Positions 23,283 through 34,917 of a stretch of 64,000 nt of DNA are shown here, piece by piece. Within the stretch, counting starts at the first letter, position 1. Each line of letters opens with the position of its first letter. A model generated the notes under the pieces. The model did not search any database. It worked only from the letters and a program-made list of their open reading frames with translations, and was not told the origin of the DNA. Source of the DNA: Ilyonectria destructans (taxonomy: Eukaryota; Ascomycota; Sordariomycetes; Hypocreales; Nectriaceae); the NCBI GenBank assembly GCA_020740775.1, contig JAHEWK010000002.1:5642001-5706000 (forward strand), written 5' to 3'. Position numbers and translations under genes: made by a program.

Positions 23283-23361
23283 GTGTTGCTAGAAATACAG
23301 CTTGAATTGTATCTAACTGCACCTGATACTTAATCTCTAGGTCTGGATCTGATTTCCAACA
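23283..23361 (-). pseudogene. RIP-like fragment of the C2H2/Zn2Cys6 regulator
   Basis: This 79-bp stretch aligns without gaps to about 15378-15452 inside the intact regulator's exon 2 (for example both share atacagcttgaattgtatct and ctctaggtctggatctgatt). The central differences on the plus strand are G-to-A or C-to-T in the fragment, the pattern expected of RIP. The matching sequence stops on both sides. It is a scrap of a former second copy, just beyond the 3' end of the P450 gene. Confidence 0.8.
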
Positions 23362-23388
23362 TAACTATATAAGAATGATTACTAAAAA

Positions 23389-25388
23389 CTACACGCGACG
23401 AGATACCTTCAATGGAAGGCCCCCATCAAGTTCCAGGGTAAAAACATCATTCCTCTCGGGAGGAATAAAGCCCGGGGGAAAACTGAGTTTATACTTTCGG
23501 AAAATTGATGCCAGGATGATAGCTATTTCAACCGGTACGAGGCTGTGGTTTCAAATATGAATTAGCGGCGATACTATATCCTGTTTTCGGCTAGTCGTTG
23601 ACTTACTTCTGCCCAATGCACATTCTTGCTCCCTTAGAGAAAGAGACTTGGTACTGTTCCAAGTTTTTAGCATCCGGGGTCAGCCACCGATCCGGGTTAA
23701 AGGAACGAGCGTCCGGTCCCCAGATCTCAGTGCTGGAATGCATAGTATGCGCTGACATCGATACGGTGGTCTTAAAAGTTAATTAAGTCAGTCTCAAGAT
23801 TGTCGAGCTATTTTGCCACACGTCATTGTGGTAGACAACAGCAAAATTACTTACCCCTGGTGGAACTACATGGCCATCCACAACAAATGGCTCAGGGTTA
23901 TCGTAAGGAACTACCCGTGGAAGTCGCCCAGGGACAGCCGAGGCGAACCGAATGGCTTCTTTGACACAAGCGTTCTGGAAAGCCTTGGGTTAGTATCCAT
24001 CTAACGAGCAATACCCAGGACTTAACACACTAGATAATCAATCTTTTCCAGGGACTGAACTGGAGGCAATTGGTCCCTGTCCGGAATAGCAGCGTCGAGT
24101 TCCATGATCAGTCTTTCTTCAATCTTGGGATGGCTCAGAATCTCCAATAGCCCCACGGTGAGAGTAGTAGCGGTGGTATCTGAGCCAGCCACTAGAAGTT
24201 CAATAGCTTCAGCAACCTTGACACTATCCGGTACGTCGGTCAGGTTGTTCAACACAATGGGATGTTCAGCAACCTTATCCTCTTTAGAAGATATGCGCCA
24301 TCTGTTCACAGCAGCTTCTGCATACTAAGACGTATCATCGTGTCAACGATTAGCTCACGGGGCCCGTAAAGACGTGGGATAAGGAGACCTACCCGGACCA
24401 GGCCGAATAAATTGCCAAGTTGTGGGTTAAAAACTTCCAGGAGACTTTCTGGTAAGATACTTGTTATAGCTCTTATCCATGGGAAACGCTGTAGGAAGAG
24501 AGTTCCGTGTAAAGCGACGGATAAAGCAGTAAGGAACCGGGATCCAAACTGATGTGGTTGCTCATCCATTACGCCCCCACTGTCTGCAAAGGAGAATTCC
24601 ATAATAATCCTTGTCGTTATGAGGCTTTGGTTGTGTTAGTCTATAGATACTGGGGATAGACGTTGTCATATCGCCCTAAAGTATAAGAGGGATCACAGCC
24701 TTACCGAAAAGCACCATGGAAGTCGATATTGCCCTTTTCATGAAGTCGGTCAATCTTGTTCTCTAGAAGCTTCACGCTCTCGCGAATGAGATTCTCCAGC
24801 TTTAATACCCCTGCGCGCGAGAACATCGGACTTAAAAGGCGCCGTCGCTCTTTGTGTTTGGATGCGTCGACTTCGGTGAACATGGTCGGAGCACTGACAC
24901 TAAAGCCCATATAGAATGTCTCATGCTTGGGGAATGGTTTCGATTGCTTGTAGATGACTTTGTATAGGTCCGTATCGTCGATGTGAAGTTCATTTGGCGC
25001 GATCCGGATTGCTTTTGCCTCTTCGTTTGGATATTAGTCATCTGGGAATAAAGTGCAAGATGCAAACAAGGGCCAAGAGAGGTGGAAGCATGCGATAGTA
25101 TGAGGACAATTGCTTACGGTATTTCTTGTGAAGTTTCTCAAATGTGTGTTCTGGATAGCGACCCTTTGCTTGACGGAACAGCCATTGATGCGACTTGGCG
25201 GCTTCTACCGGCCCAGGGAAAACGCTCAGAGGATGAAGGTGAAGACGGTACAAACCACGGAGGTAAAAGTATATGCTCAGCAGCAACAGTAAGAGGACGA
25301 CCACCGCGACGAGGGTTTGGCCTGGTGTGCGAGGCACGGCCAAGTAGCGCTGCAAGGCAACATCGGACAAAACGTTCTCGAGGGTCAT
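23389..25388 (-). CDS. Cytochrome P450 monooxygenase
   Basis: This is an ER-anchored heme monooxygenase. Seven exons splice in frame: 25388-25118, 25020-24705, 24624-24393, 24324-24031, 23974-23855, 23770-23607 and 23542-23389, giving 516 residues; introns are 97, 80, 68, 56, 84 and 64 bp. A hydrophobic anchor lies at about residues 27-47, then an FPGP hinge. The I-helix oxygen motif AGSDTT is at 319-324. The ExxR pair is E377/R380. The heme loop is FSKGARMCIG with the axial ligand Cys462, and the intron before the last exon falls directly after it. The architecture resembles trichodiene-oxygenase-like E-class fungal P450s, but the exact CYP family is not assigned. It is the likely oxidative step of the cluster. 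Confidence 0.93.
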
Positions 25389-27740
25389 TGTTGGTCAAAA
25401 CGATGTCCGTAAGGTGAAGGCCAAGTTGGCGTTATTCGAGCTGTCAAGACCTGCCATCTCTTCTACCAGTTCCCCAACCCACTCTTATACCACGTCCTCG
25501 TTGAAACAGAGGAGGCTAGCGTTCGTATTGCAGGGCATTAGATTCGTGAGAGCAGACCCACAGTAGGTGGAACGACCATTATTAAAAATTGCTCCAATAC
25601 GGAGTTGTTCCTTCTTGTCAAAGTTGCTGGTATTCACACCGGTGAAACCCTGCAACCTCCTTAGGATAGCTAGACCCCTTGAGTATGCATGCTCCTCCAG
25701 GTTCCCCGCAGCCGATTTCGGCATACTGTATCTAGCTGGATATGTCCACGGGGAGTGCACGCCCTCCTCCCTAAGGAGAGGAGCCTCGGGGGGCCTCCGA
25801 GGTAGCCAGACAAGGCAACCTTACGTAGTACACACACACACTGGCACCCACATACCTCACACTTTGCAGAAAGCAGGGCTGTTTTGAACCTTATGTCGAT
25901 CCTTGTAAAGGCCAAAGGCGCGCCTTGGGATACAGGGCTAACCTAGTTTGCAGGCCACAGGGGCAGAATATATTGAGGGTTATTGGTCCATTCTAGGGAT
26001 TAGTAAGCGGCACATCGCATCGCTCGGCCGACAAAGTGCCGCTCGGCATATGGCGACATTGAAGACTACATCAGCTTCTCGGGAGTATCAGTTCTGCCAC
26101 TCTGAGCTAGATCCTTCTGGCGGATGTTCTTATCCGGACTTTTAAAGTTTTTGCCTTACATGCTCCATCAAGGCTACTGGGCAGGAGAAATTCCATGCTA
26201 ACTGATACATTACGAACCTAAGCAAGATACACGTCACCAGTGACGCAGTTGCCTTAACTAACCTATTTCACCGGTGAGATCCTTCTCGTAATTATAGTAG
26301 CGGTCATGCTAGCTTGAATGACTTTATGTGGGACCGAAGCGATAACCGACACAGCCCCCCGAAAGCCGCAAACCCGGTTACCACCCTCCTTCAACTTGTT
26401 CCTATGGATTATAAAGGAACCGCCATTTAGTCTATTACATAGCTTGGTCTTCATCTGATTGGAGAAAGCATTTAGCCTATTAGTAGGGTTGCAGTAGTGG
26501 AATATACCCCTACTAACTGTCAGACAGCCTGATAAGGGACCGTTGAAGTCGGCTGTTAAAAGTGACGATCTTTCGATATCTGGGCTGATGCTAGGAAGCT
26601 GGTCTGATCTAGGTCTGACTTCGGGATCCGAGGGGGCCGGGGGCCCACAGCGGCGGCGGAAGGCCGACCTCATCATCGTCTATAAGACCGATCCTAGCCC
26701 TTTAATAGATAGAAAAATCAAGTAATTCCATCGTCACACAAGCTGTCTTACACAATCCATCCACCTTTTGATATTAACTGTAGCCCTCGAACTGTAGTCC
26801 TCGAACTGTTCCTTTCCAGCATTATTATTAGTAAATTAGATAGACTCTAGATAAATTATATTATATTAGTATTATTTAAAGGTATAGATATTAGAGTATA
26901 TAATTTACTATATCACTTAATATATTCCCAACTATCTATAAAGAGACTACGAACTAACAGACAGTAAATCTATTTTATAAAAAGCAACATATTTACTTCT
27001 TAAAAATTATACTCTTATATAATAATTGATACTGTTAAAAGGAGGTAGGCCGATAGAGTTAGTAATGCTATTGAATGTAGAGATCTCTCAGAGAGCCTGA
27101 TATATAGACTGCAGTCAGATTCTGGTGGTGAGGGACACTTACAGAAGGGCACGAAATATGGGCTCCGTCCCAGATCTAAGACTGTTAGTGGGAATAGGGT
27201 ACCGGACCTTATTCCTGCGCGGCAGCACGATCTGTAATGGGGGTGGGTAGATGCCTATTCTTGATTGCGGCAGGTCCCCGCTCTGAGTTTCTGTACAACC
27301 TGTTGGATTAACCGTATCGGATCCACCACATCTTCTATCCTCTCTTGCAATAGCCTATTTCCGCCTAATCTATCGTCTTTTCCCGTTCCGCCGCGGTCAC
27401 GTGTCTGACAAGACACGGCATCACATTCAAGCCATATGATTTTTGGGTTAGTAGGTTTGGTCGAGGCCCGCTTTTTCGCCCGTCCTCTAAGAGTCTTTCG
27501 TTCCTCAAGGACTCAAGGCATACAGTCGTTCACCTCGGTGCGGGGTCGTACTTAGACCAAAGGATTTCTCTACGCTCAACCATAGAGGTATTGTCTCTCC
27601 TTTGACATGGTTCTTAACAATCAACAGCTAACCGCTATTGCGGAGTCAAGTCCAGAGCAGCAAGGCGAGTAAACAAAGATCGTCAAACGACAGACTCCCA
27701 AAGGGAGCTTTTCTCTCAATCTGCCAATCAGAAACGATAT
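25389..27740. other. Gene-poor stretch with decayed repeats
   Basis: The first part holds the P450 promoter. Bases about 26810-27020 are very AT-rich. At 27311-27327 the word accgtatcggatccaccac matches, with one change, the end of the copia-type LTR near 55321-55338, suggesting an old LTR remnant. The frames at 25485-26700 show no family features. Confidence 0.45.
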
Positions 27741-28250
27741 ATTGACGATGGAACTCAGCTGTGCTCGAAAATGCTTTGCAATGGTCAACGAAAGCATCGA
27801 ATTCGTTCACACCCGGGTCCTCTTTAACTAGGATGGCGTTGAAGACTTTGCAAAATCACTCAGTAGGAATTCCGGCCTAAAAGTCGTAGCAGATACGTTG
27901 AAAGATATTCAGCCCATCTCTCCTGAAGCGTACCGTCCCCTTCTTCCCCCTGCTTCTACCATTGCACTAGAACCCAGCGACTACTACATTAAACAACCAA
28001 ACTTGATGGCACTCGATGGTGGCCTAAGCCTAGCTACCATCGCCCTCTAGGAACTAGCGGCCTGCAAAGTGATCAGAAAGCACCCGCATCCGAATATCGC
28101 GACCTACCATGGCTGTGTGACCTCTGATGGTTGAGTAATAGGCCTATGCTTCAAGAAATACCGGGAGACTGTAATGCACAAAATCAATCCCGATCATCTC
28201 AACAAGTCGGAGTTTATTATGTCGGAAGATCGGACTGCTCACCAGCAGAG
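27741..28250 (+). pseudogene. Protein-kinase-like pseudogene
   Basis: The frame reading ELAACKVIRKHPHPNIATYH, starting at 28051 and followed by GCV, VIGLCFKKY and an INPDHLN segment, matches the N-lobe of a fungal kinase-like family (alpha-C region, HPHPNI, hinge GLCF.KY). In-frame stops break it at 28048-28050 (TAG) and 28132-28134 (TGA). The sequence before 28048 (EPSDYYIKQPNLMALDGG) fits the upstream part of the same family. The catalytic HRD-type loop and DFG are not visible downstream. I infer a truncated, dead gene of the kind that is abundant and fast-decaying in these fungi. Confidence 0.7.
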
Positions 28251-29833
28251 AGCGACGCGTTACCTTCAAGGCTTGCTTTAAGTGGCTGGCGCTTTAATAC
28301 CACTGGGAAGGATATACAGATGCGATGCAGCAGGAAGAAGATTACTCAACAAGACTTAAGAAGATATAGAAGGAGGAGTATGCTACTCGTGTAGTTTCTG
28401 GCTTAGCGATGCTTTCGATAGCAAGTAGCTAAAGGGCGGTCTCTGGATATAATGTGTTTCTAGCACAGTCGCTCGGCAAATGTAAAAGGGCGCATCCAGA
28501 TGGCAGAGCGGGATATCCTTTGCAACAGCATCTAGCGCTTAATAAGAATAAATATTATATTTAGATTTTTACCCCTGCTGACGATAAATACTAATTCAGT
28601 CCTCTTTCTTAGTGGAAGGAATATAAAATAGAGTATCTAACCCTCTCTTAAATAGCCGCTGACTTGCTGTCTATTCCTACAATATCAGTAGAGACGAAAA
28701 GGTCGTTCAGTAGTACGGGAAAGATAGTATCACCTTTACGAACTTATCTTCATCAACACACTATTAGGATAGCGTAGAGTATGTATGCAGTTATAGAGCA
28801 AGAATGATATTATCCTACCCTCGTAGTAATGATGAGTGGGATCGGCGTTAAGACGTAAAAAACGGAGATCTCTGTTGGTCCGGAACAACCAACTTCAATC
28901 CAACTGAAATATACTTGGCCGGATGTCAATCCAACTGCGAGGAGGTACCAGTTGAGTTGAATTGGTTGATTACGCACTCTGCGCCGACTTCGTCATCTCC
29001 GACTATGTCGTTAACCCGGTCCCATATAATAAGAAGCAGAAGGCATTTGACAAGATGTTCCGGCTCCCTAAGTTTAGCGGTCGAGTAGCCATCTCAGACA
29101 TCCTGGCCAAGAAGCCACTCCACAATAGAAACAGAAATAGTATGGCTCTTTGTGTTAGATATGTGACTAGAGCGAGCCAGATGGTCGAGTATGAGCAGTA
29201 CCGTGTACCTAAGCAATGCAGGCTTTAGAGGCAAGAGATTTTGTAACTCAAGAGGCATCTGCCAACTAAAGTCCGTTTGAAGACATTGCAGCTACTGATA
29301 ACGTTCAGTGATCTCCTTAATGTAACAACAGGTAGCTGTTGCTTCGCAGCAGGGAACATGTCATCCGATCTCAAGGAGAAGATTTGAACTGATGGGTGGG
29401 TAAGTGAAATTCCCTTGACTAACTATGAGTCATCGCTAATAAAAAAGGCAAAGGATCCTTCAAGATATGCGTGGGAAGTAGAAACAGGTCAATGGAAGGG
29501 TATAGGGAGAGCAGAGGGAGGCTTAAGCTGTCGATTGAAGTTATGTTCTCGGATCTCCTGACTTGAATATCCCCCGCCTTTTTGATGCCGTTAAATTGAA
29601 TCAGAGCGTTAATGTCTGGGTGTAGCCAGAGTATTCTTGTTGGCCTATGGACCTCGATAGCCGCTCTCTCTGCGCAGGCAGATTGCGTACGATTGGTTGT
29701 TTTAAAACTACTTGCTCTTCTTGCAGAGCGTCCAAGAATTATCTAGCAGTCAATTCCCGTCAATCATATGCGGGCTCTCACTCATCCTGTCTATAGATAG
29801 CTTGAGTATTGGCGTAACATGATTATAGTATGC
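28251..29833. other. Decayed sequence, one unassigned frame
   Basis: After the kinase remnant lies sequence with broken frames. A frame at 28962-29228 (YALCADFVISDYVVNPVPYN and so on) has protein-like composition, but I do not recognise it and no start or partner exon is convincing. No intact gene is seen. Confidence 0.35.
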
Positions 29834-31222
29834 TTACACCCCTAAAGGAATCCATCCCATCTCTTCAGCGGGCCCTAAGATCCACGATTTATGCTCGTCG
29901 TCAAGTTCTTGGTGAATCTTTCGCATTGTGCAGTCTGCCCAACCTTGCAACCACCACTGTGTCTCTGCCTTCTTCAGAATGAGACAAAAGTGAGCCATTA
30001 CCACCCAAGCTTCCTGGTTGCGGGCTTTGACGAGTGGCAAGAATCCATCGATGCATCCATAAAGCCAAAAGAACAAGTCGGTGGCCTCCCAATCAGGAAC
30101 ATGGCACGCAGGGGACTGCAGACTAGATATTCGCTCAGTGAGGATGTCTAGCTTCTCGGTGTCGTAGACAAAAGATCCGACTCGATCTTGAAGCTCGCAC
30201 AGCATGCCATCACTCCGTTAATAGGCAGAGTAAAAGGAATAATGCAAGGTCCATCTATGCTCACAGAAGGTGAATAGAGGGGTCAAGCAGCTCTCGGTGC
30301 AGGCTTGGTCTAAGGTAGCTCCAATCTCTGCTGTGCCTTGTATCAAATAAACCCAATCCTCAAAGTCACCCTCATCAGGCGATATTTCATTGGATGGCGA
30401 CCGTTTTGGTGTAGCCATTCCTGGTCAGCATCAGTTTATGCAACGAGGTCAAACGTTGGGTGACATGATAGTACCAATTACGATGGTCAAGGATGAGAAG
30501 ACAAAAAGACCAGCAGCATTCTCCATAGTGACATTTTTCAATAGTTCCATAGCCTCTTGGGAGGCAGCTTGATGGTGCGTGAGGGCTGTTAAGAGATACT
30601 GGTGTCGTTGCTCTGGGCGGTGATATACGAGGTGTAGTGCCGCGAGTGCAAGGATCTCGCCCATCAAGTAGCGGTTTTGGATCGCTAAGCGTGGAACGGT
30701 GATTCTCCAAAAGTCGCGGGGCGTTGAACACATGGAAAGTGTTGAGTATGTTGAGGTTGAGTAGATATGGAATAGCTCAAGATCGACGAGATTTATGCCA
30801 CCGGTGCTACTTATCGTCGGTCTTGGAGATTCAACTGCCCTTGGAGGAGACTTTCTGGCCGGTGCTGACAGGTACTCGCATTTTTCCCGTAGTCGACTGC
30901 AGTGGAAACACGCAGGGCGCTGCTCATCGCACTGCCAACGTGTCAGTTAGTATGACAGACTCGGCGACAGAAGAGCCTCGGACAGGATACCGGTACTAAC
31001 CTTGACTTTCCTCCTCTTACATGTAACGCAACCTTTGCGGGACTTTGTATGGGAAACTCTTGCGCCTTTGTTGGAACTTCGTTTTCGGAAGTAGGTGTCT
31101 GGGGACGCACTTCCAGTGTGCACAGAAGATTCTGGGCTATCTAAGAACTTGGTCTCTATCGGCTCCATGCGTGCTAAGTAATACTGTAAAAGATCACTTT
31201 TCAGTGGCAAGGTGCAAGGCAT
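29834..31222 (-). CDS. Zn2Cys6 transcription factor A (sterol-regulator-like)
   Basis: This is a nuclear binuclear-zinc regulator, 395 residues from four exons: 31222-31001, 30931-30475, 30420-30265 and 30186-29834; introns are 69, 54 and 78 bp. The zinc cluster uses C65 and C68, then after the first intron C75, C82, C85 and C92. The C-terminal part has the short regulatory domain of the Upc2-like group (LALAALHLVYH, then DLFFWLYG and WWLQGWAD). The last junction works only with the acceptor inside CTTCAAG at 30187-30193; the nearer acceptor would break the frame. The start at 31222 is the first Met; Met at 31168 is an alternative. It is divergent from the RTA1 pseudogene at 31994, with AACGAG repeats between. 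Confidence 0.82.
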
Positions 31223-31590
31223 TGAGTTGAGGATATATGGTACGCAAGATTTATGGGCCCTGCCCAGGAAGGGTAAAGAGCAAACATCAGACCATCGCGC
31301 AATCTCTCTGAGGCCGAAGAGTGTACTTTCTGTACCTTTTAGTGCGAATCAGAAGAGGGCGGCTAAGCCAGTACATTACCTCTACCAATCCCAGCCATGC
31401 AAGCCCACCAGAAGAGGGCGTAGTTATCTGGTCCACAGAGACGTACTGACCTGACTTTAATCTATCGTGATTCGTTCCAATCCCTGCCGCACTAAAAGGT
31501 GCACTCTTCGGAGATAACCCGGCACAACTAAGGCTGAAACCCTCTAACCAGACGGAGTAGGTGTCCGGGCCCGAGCCAAAGGGAGGGTTT

Positions 31591-31621
31591 GGGGAACGAG
31601 CCTAAACGAGCCTAAACGAGG
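31591..31621. promoter_or_regulatory. Three AACGAG direct repeats, 10-bp spacing
   Basis: Three consecutive decamers read ggggaacgag, cctaaacgag and cctaaacgag. They lie about midway between regulator A and RTA1 copy A, about 370 bp from each start. The same core recurs seven times in the equivalent promoter of module B. The regular helical-turn spacing suggests a bound factor, perhaps regulator A itself; that is inference. Confidence 0.5.
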
Positions 31622-31993
31622 TCATCGTAAAGAATGATCGAGAACCGAGAACTCAGCAGCGAGATGTGGATGATCGTATAACTAAGTCTAATAATACCTC
31701 GGCCTGCACGGCAGATTCGCGTAGCCTTGAATAGAGAATGTATAGCTGTTCTTTGTTTGCAATTATGCCTTGTCTCACTTCTGTTGTTTAATCATAGCAT
31801 CTCTGTTTTTCAATGGTCGGCGCCCAGGTCCTCATTTCATCTTGGTTCTACCTATACCCATCACTCATTAGCTTCCATTCGATCTTTTTGGGTTTCCACA
31901 AACTATTTGAAAGTCCTCAACATTCCTTTTCCTCTTTCAGTCTTCTTTTCTCACATTCCTTTCTTCATACGCTTTGTAAGACAATATCTCATC

Positions 31994-32900
31994 ATGCAGG
32001 TTTACGAGCGAGACGCCGGATTCAAGTTCTACCACTACGATCCAACAACAGTCTGCAGTGTCATATTCTCGCTCCTTTTTGTTGTCACGGCTCTCTTGCA
32101 TGTCTGGCAACTATATCGAGGACGATCCTGGTTCCTCATCCCGTTGACCATTGGTGGTCTATGTAGGTTGACCAGCGACCGAGTTATGCATCAAGTCGTG
32201 GCAGTGCTAAGATGATGTCTCTCTCATAGCCGAGCTCATCGGATATGCTGCGAGATGCAAGTCTGGTAGCGAATCTCCCGACTGGACCCTTGGTGCTTAT
32301 ATCATACAAAGCCTTCCCCTGCTTGTCGCCCGACGCTCTTCCCCGCAACAATCTACATAGAACTTAGCAGGATCGTGACTATGATAGACGACGAGGATCG
32401 TATTTTAATTCCCCAGAAATAGATAACTAAGCTCTTCGTTATCGGAGATATATTATCGTTTTTACTTCAGGGAGGGGGGAATACGCAGTCCCTGCTATCC
32501 AGAAGTTCACTTTATTAACTATGGCGGCTTAAGTGGTGGCTACCAAGCTGCTGGCTCCCTTGAAGCGTTGAACGATAGAGCCAGAGTTATTATTAAAGGT
32601 CTTTTTGTCCAACTGATCTTTTTAGTGTCTTTATCGTTATTGCTATAGCCTTCGATCGAGCCATCCAACAGAATCCGACAGGCCGTTCCAACAGTGGCGC
32701 TCCTTGGAAGAGACATATATTCGCTCTGTATATTGGCAGCCTGCTTATTATGGTACGCTCTGTGTTCAGAGCAGTCGAGTACCTCCAGGGGTTTGACGGA
32801 TACTTACCACATTATGAGGCGTATCTGCATATTTTCGATGCTACGCTTATGTTTCTCGTCATGGTATTATTCAACTAGATTCATCCCTCCGAGATCACTG
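31994..32900 (+). pseudogene. RTA1-like lipid-translocating protein, copy A, broken
   Basis: RTA1/RSB1-type proteins are seven-TM membrane proteins linked to lipid export and drug resistance. The ATG at 31994 opens with FYHYDPTTVCSVIF and runs into TM2 (WFLIPLTIGGL). A 67-bp GT-AG intron (32163-32229) keeps the frame into ELIGYAA and DWTLGAYIIQSLPLLVA. Then it fails: a one-base shift near 32328, a TAG at 32420-32422, extra sequence within the Gly-rich loop near 32480, and a TAG at 32876-32878. Later helices remain readable (VRSVFRAVEYLQGFDGYL). The damage is recent enough for the full length to be recognised. Nothing suggests a working product. Confidence 0.88.
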
Positions 32901-33192
32901 CGATCTTGAACGAGGGGAGTGCCGGCAAAGGTCACAGCATGGAAGCATTTTATCGATATCCTTAGTGTTTAGGATATAAGGCGTAACAGGGACTGAAGTA
33001 GATCTTGAGACTTGCCAGGAGACAGAATTTTAGATAAGTTTATGGCCGGTATTAGAATAAGGTAGAGCAGCATCGGGAAAATAGATGGGAGAGTTCGAGT
33101 TGATATGATGATCAATAAAAAAAGAATGCCTGTACCATTCATTACATATAACAAGCTCACCGCGTATGAAATCAGTAGTCATGTCTAATAAG
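32901..33192. other. Short intergenic between modules A and B
   Basis: This is the convergent 3' ends of RTA1 copy A and regulator B. No feature is seen. Confidence 0.4.
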
Positions 33193-34587
33193 TCACTGGT
33201 TTGCATTTTGCAGACCGACAACCTCAAGTGGCCATGCTATCCAGCTTTTCCAATAAGAACCCAGCAAATCATCAACTAGATGAACAATGTCGTAGCTCCA
33301 TCCTTCCATGAACCAAGACTTATTGAGCGAATGCAGCAAGCCGCCGTAGAAGGCATACAAGATCAAGGCTGGTGGTTGTCTCTGGTGTAGCAGAGAAAAG
33401 TATTCCTTAGGGGCTATAGGCACAAAAAGAAACGCTCCTTGCCAAGATCTGTTGAATCTTGACTCCCGGACATCTTCAATATACATGGTAGGGAATTGTG
33501 CCATGAACATGCGGCATCGTCTAAGAACCTGTAGAGTCCTTTCGTATGTCGATGCATCGCAGTTGTTCTCCCATGCAGTCCTCGTCCGGCAGAAGAGCTG
33601 ATCTTCAGGATCCGTGGCTTCATCAGGGTCTATGTCATCCCAGTTTCCGATATCCACGAGATCTCGCAAAGGTCCAGAACTTAGAGTCTCACCAAACGGT
33701 TCCAACACAGTCTCAACGCCTAGAATCATGGGAATCCACCCCAGGCCGAGTATGCGATCCCTGCGGCTACCCCAGCCCGACTCGTCACACAGACCTCCAC
33801 CCAGTCGACCAGAGATGCCAAAGACATAGAGTAGGTTCAAGGACGACCAGACGAACAGGGCGTCAGCTATTTCATCGTTGCCCCGGGCCACAGCTTCCCT
33901 GAAACCCTTCAGACCTTGATTGTGGTAACGAGCTGCGTCAGCTGTATGCCTAAGCCTCTCTTGAGGGTCAAGATATGCAATATGAAGGGCGGCCAGGCCG
34001 AGGAGAGCTTGCATAACGAACGGGTGTTTTAGCGCTAATTGGGGAAACGTGACTTGACAGGTGATGGATAAGCCCGAATTCTTGTATATGTCGAGACTGG
34101 TGCGAACAGTCCAGTGATGAAAGAGGGCCATGTCCTTGATGCCAAAAGTGACGGAAGACTGCTCGCATGATGGTGTTGTGAGGATAGCAGGACATGAAAG
34201 TGAAGAGAGACTAGGGATTGGTGAGATATGTTGGCTCTGGCTCTGGCTCAATGGCTGCGTTGAAGTTGAAGTTGAAGCGGGTGAAGCTTCATCGTCGGGT
34301 TGCATAGCTGGTGAACGATCCGTGGACGACGGGTACTGGCATTCGACTCCACGCCGACGACAGGCACGGCACTCGGGCTTCTCCTCGCTGCACTGTTGCG
34401 TCAAGTTGAGGGTTAGCAGGCTCTGTCAGAGCGGCATTCCGATATCGCTACCACCAAAGCCACTTACCCTAACCCGGCGCCTTCTGCAATCAAGACACCC
34501 GGTCTTTGCTTTCTTGTGTGTCCGACGCTGTTTCGGCCCACTATTTCCCACGATTGCGATTGCTGTGTCAGGAGTCTGGGTACTCAT
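33193..34587 (-). CDS. Zn2Cys6 transcription factor B (sterol-regulator-like)
   Basis: This is a nuclear regulator of 439 residues from two exons, 34587-34468 and 34392-33193, with a 75-bp intron inside the zinc cluster. Cysteines are C31, C34, C41, C48, C51 and C58 (GCLDCRRRRVR, then CSEEKPECRACRRRGVEC). The start is the ATG at 34587. A Ser/Thr/Gln-rich linker (about residues 65-110) follows, then the Upc2-like regulatory domain (LLGLAALHIAYLDPQER and a late WFMEGWSYDI matching the WWLQGWAD of regulator A). It is full length with no stops. It is divergent from RTA1 copy B and repeats the arrangement of module A. The proteins are clearly diverged, so the duplication is old. Confidence 0.9.
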
Positions 34588-34837
34588 GGCGACCAGCGAA
34601 TAACGAATCGGCTGAACGGTAGCCTCGGAGGCTAGAAGCCAGGTGTTGCGGGCCGTGGAGCGAGAGGTGGGTGCAGGTGTCAGTCAGTAGAGGGAGGTCA
34701 AAGATGAGATGAAACGAGATGAGATGATTCCCTTTGTGTGTACTGTAGATAGTGATGAACGAAGATCAGGGAGCGAGGGGCAGGTTGTTGAAGTGGGTGA
34801 CAGGGACAAGAGATCAGAGATCAGACTGAGGCGGAGC

Positions 34838-34917
34838 GAGAACGAGGTCTGAACGAGGTTGAACGAGGTTTGAACGAGGTTGAACGAGGTCTGAACGAGA
34901 CTCGTAGCTCAAACGAG
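34838..34917. promoter_or_regulatory. Array of seven AACGAG repeats
   Basis: Seven copies of AACGAG, most within gaacgaggt and spaced about 10-11 bp, occupy the shared promoter of regulator B and RTA1 copy B, about 250 bp from the regulator start. The related word cttcgttta occurs twice further on at about 35178-35197, which is the same core inverted with one change. The match to the module A promoter suggests a conserved operator. Confidence 0.55.

Noticed and set aside
30187..30264. Apparent frameshift in regulator A between exons 3 and 4
   Set aside because: It arises only if the nearest acceptor is used. The acceptor inside CTTCAAG (30187-30193) keeps the frame, so the gene looks intact.
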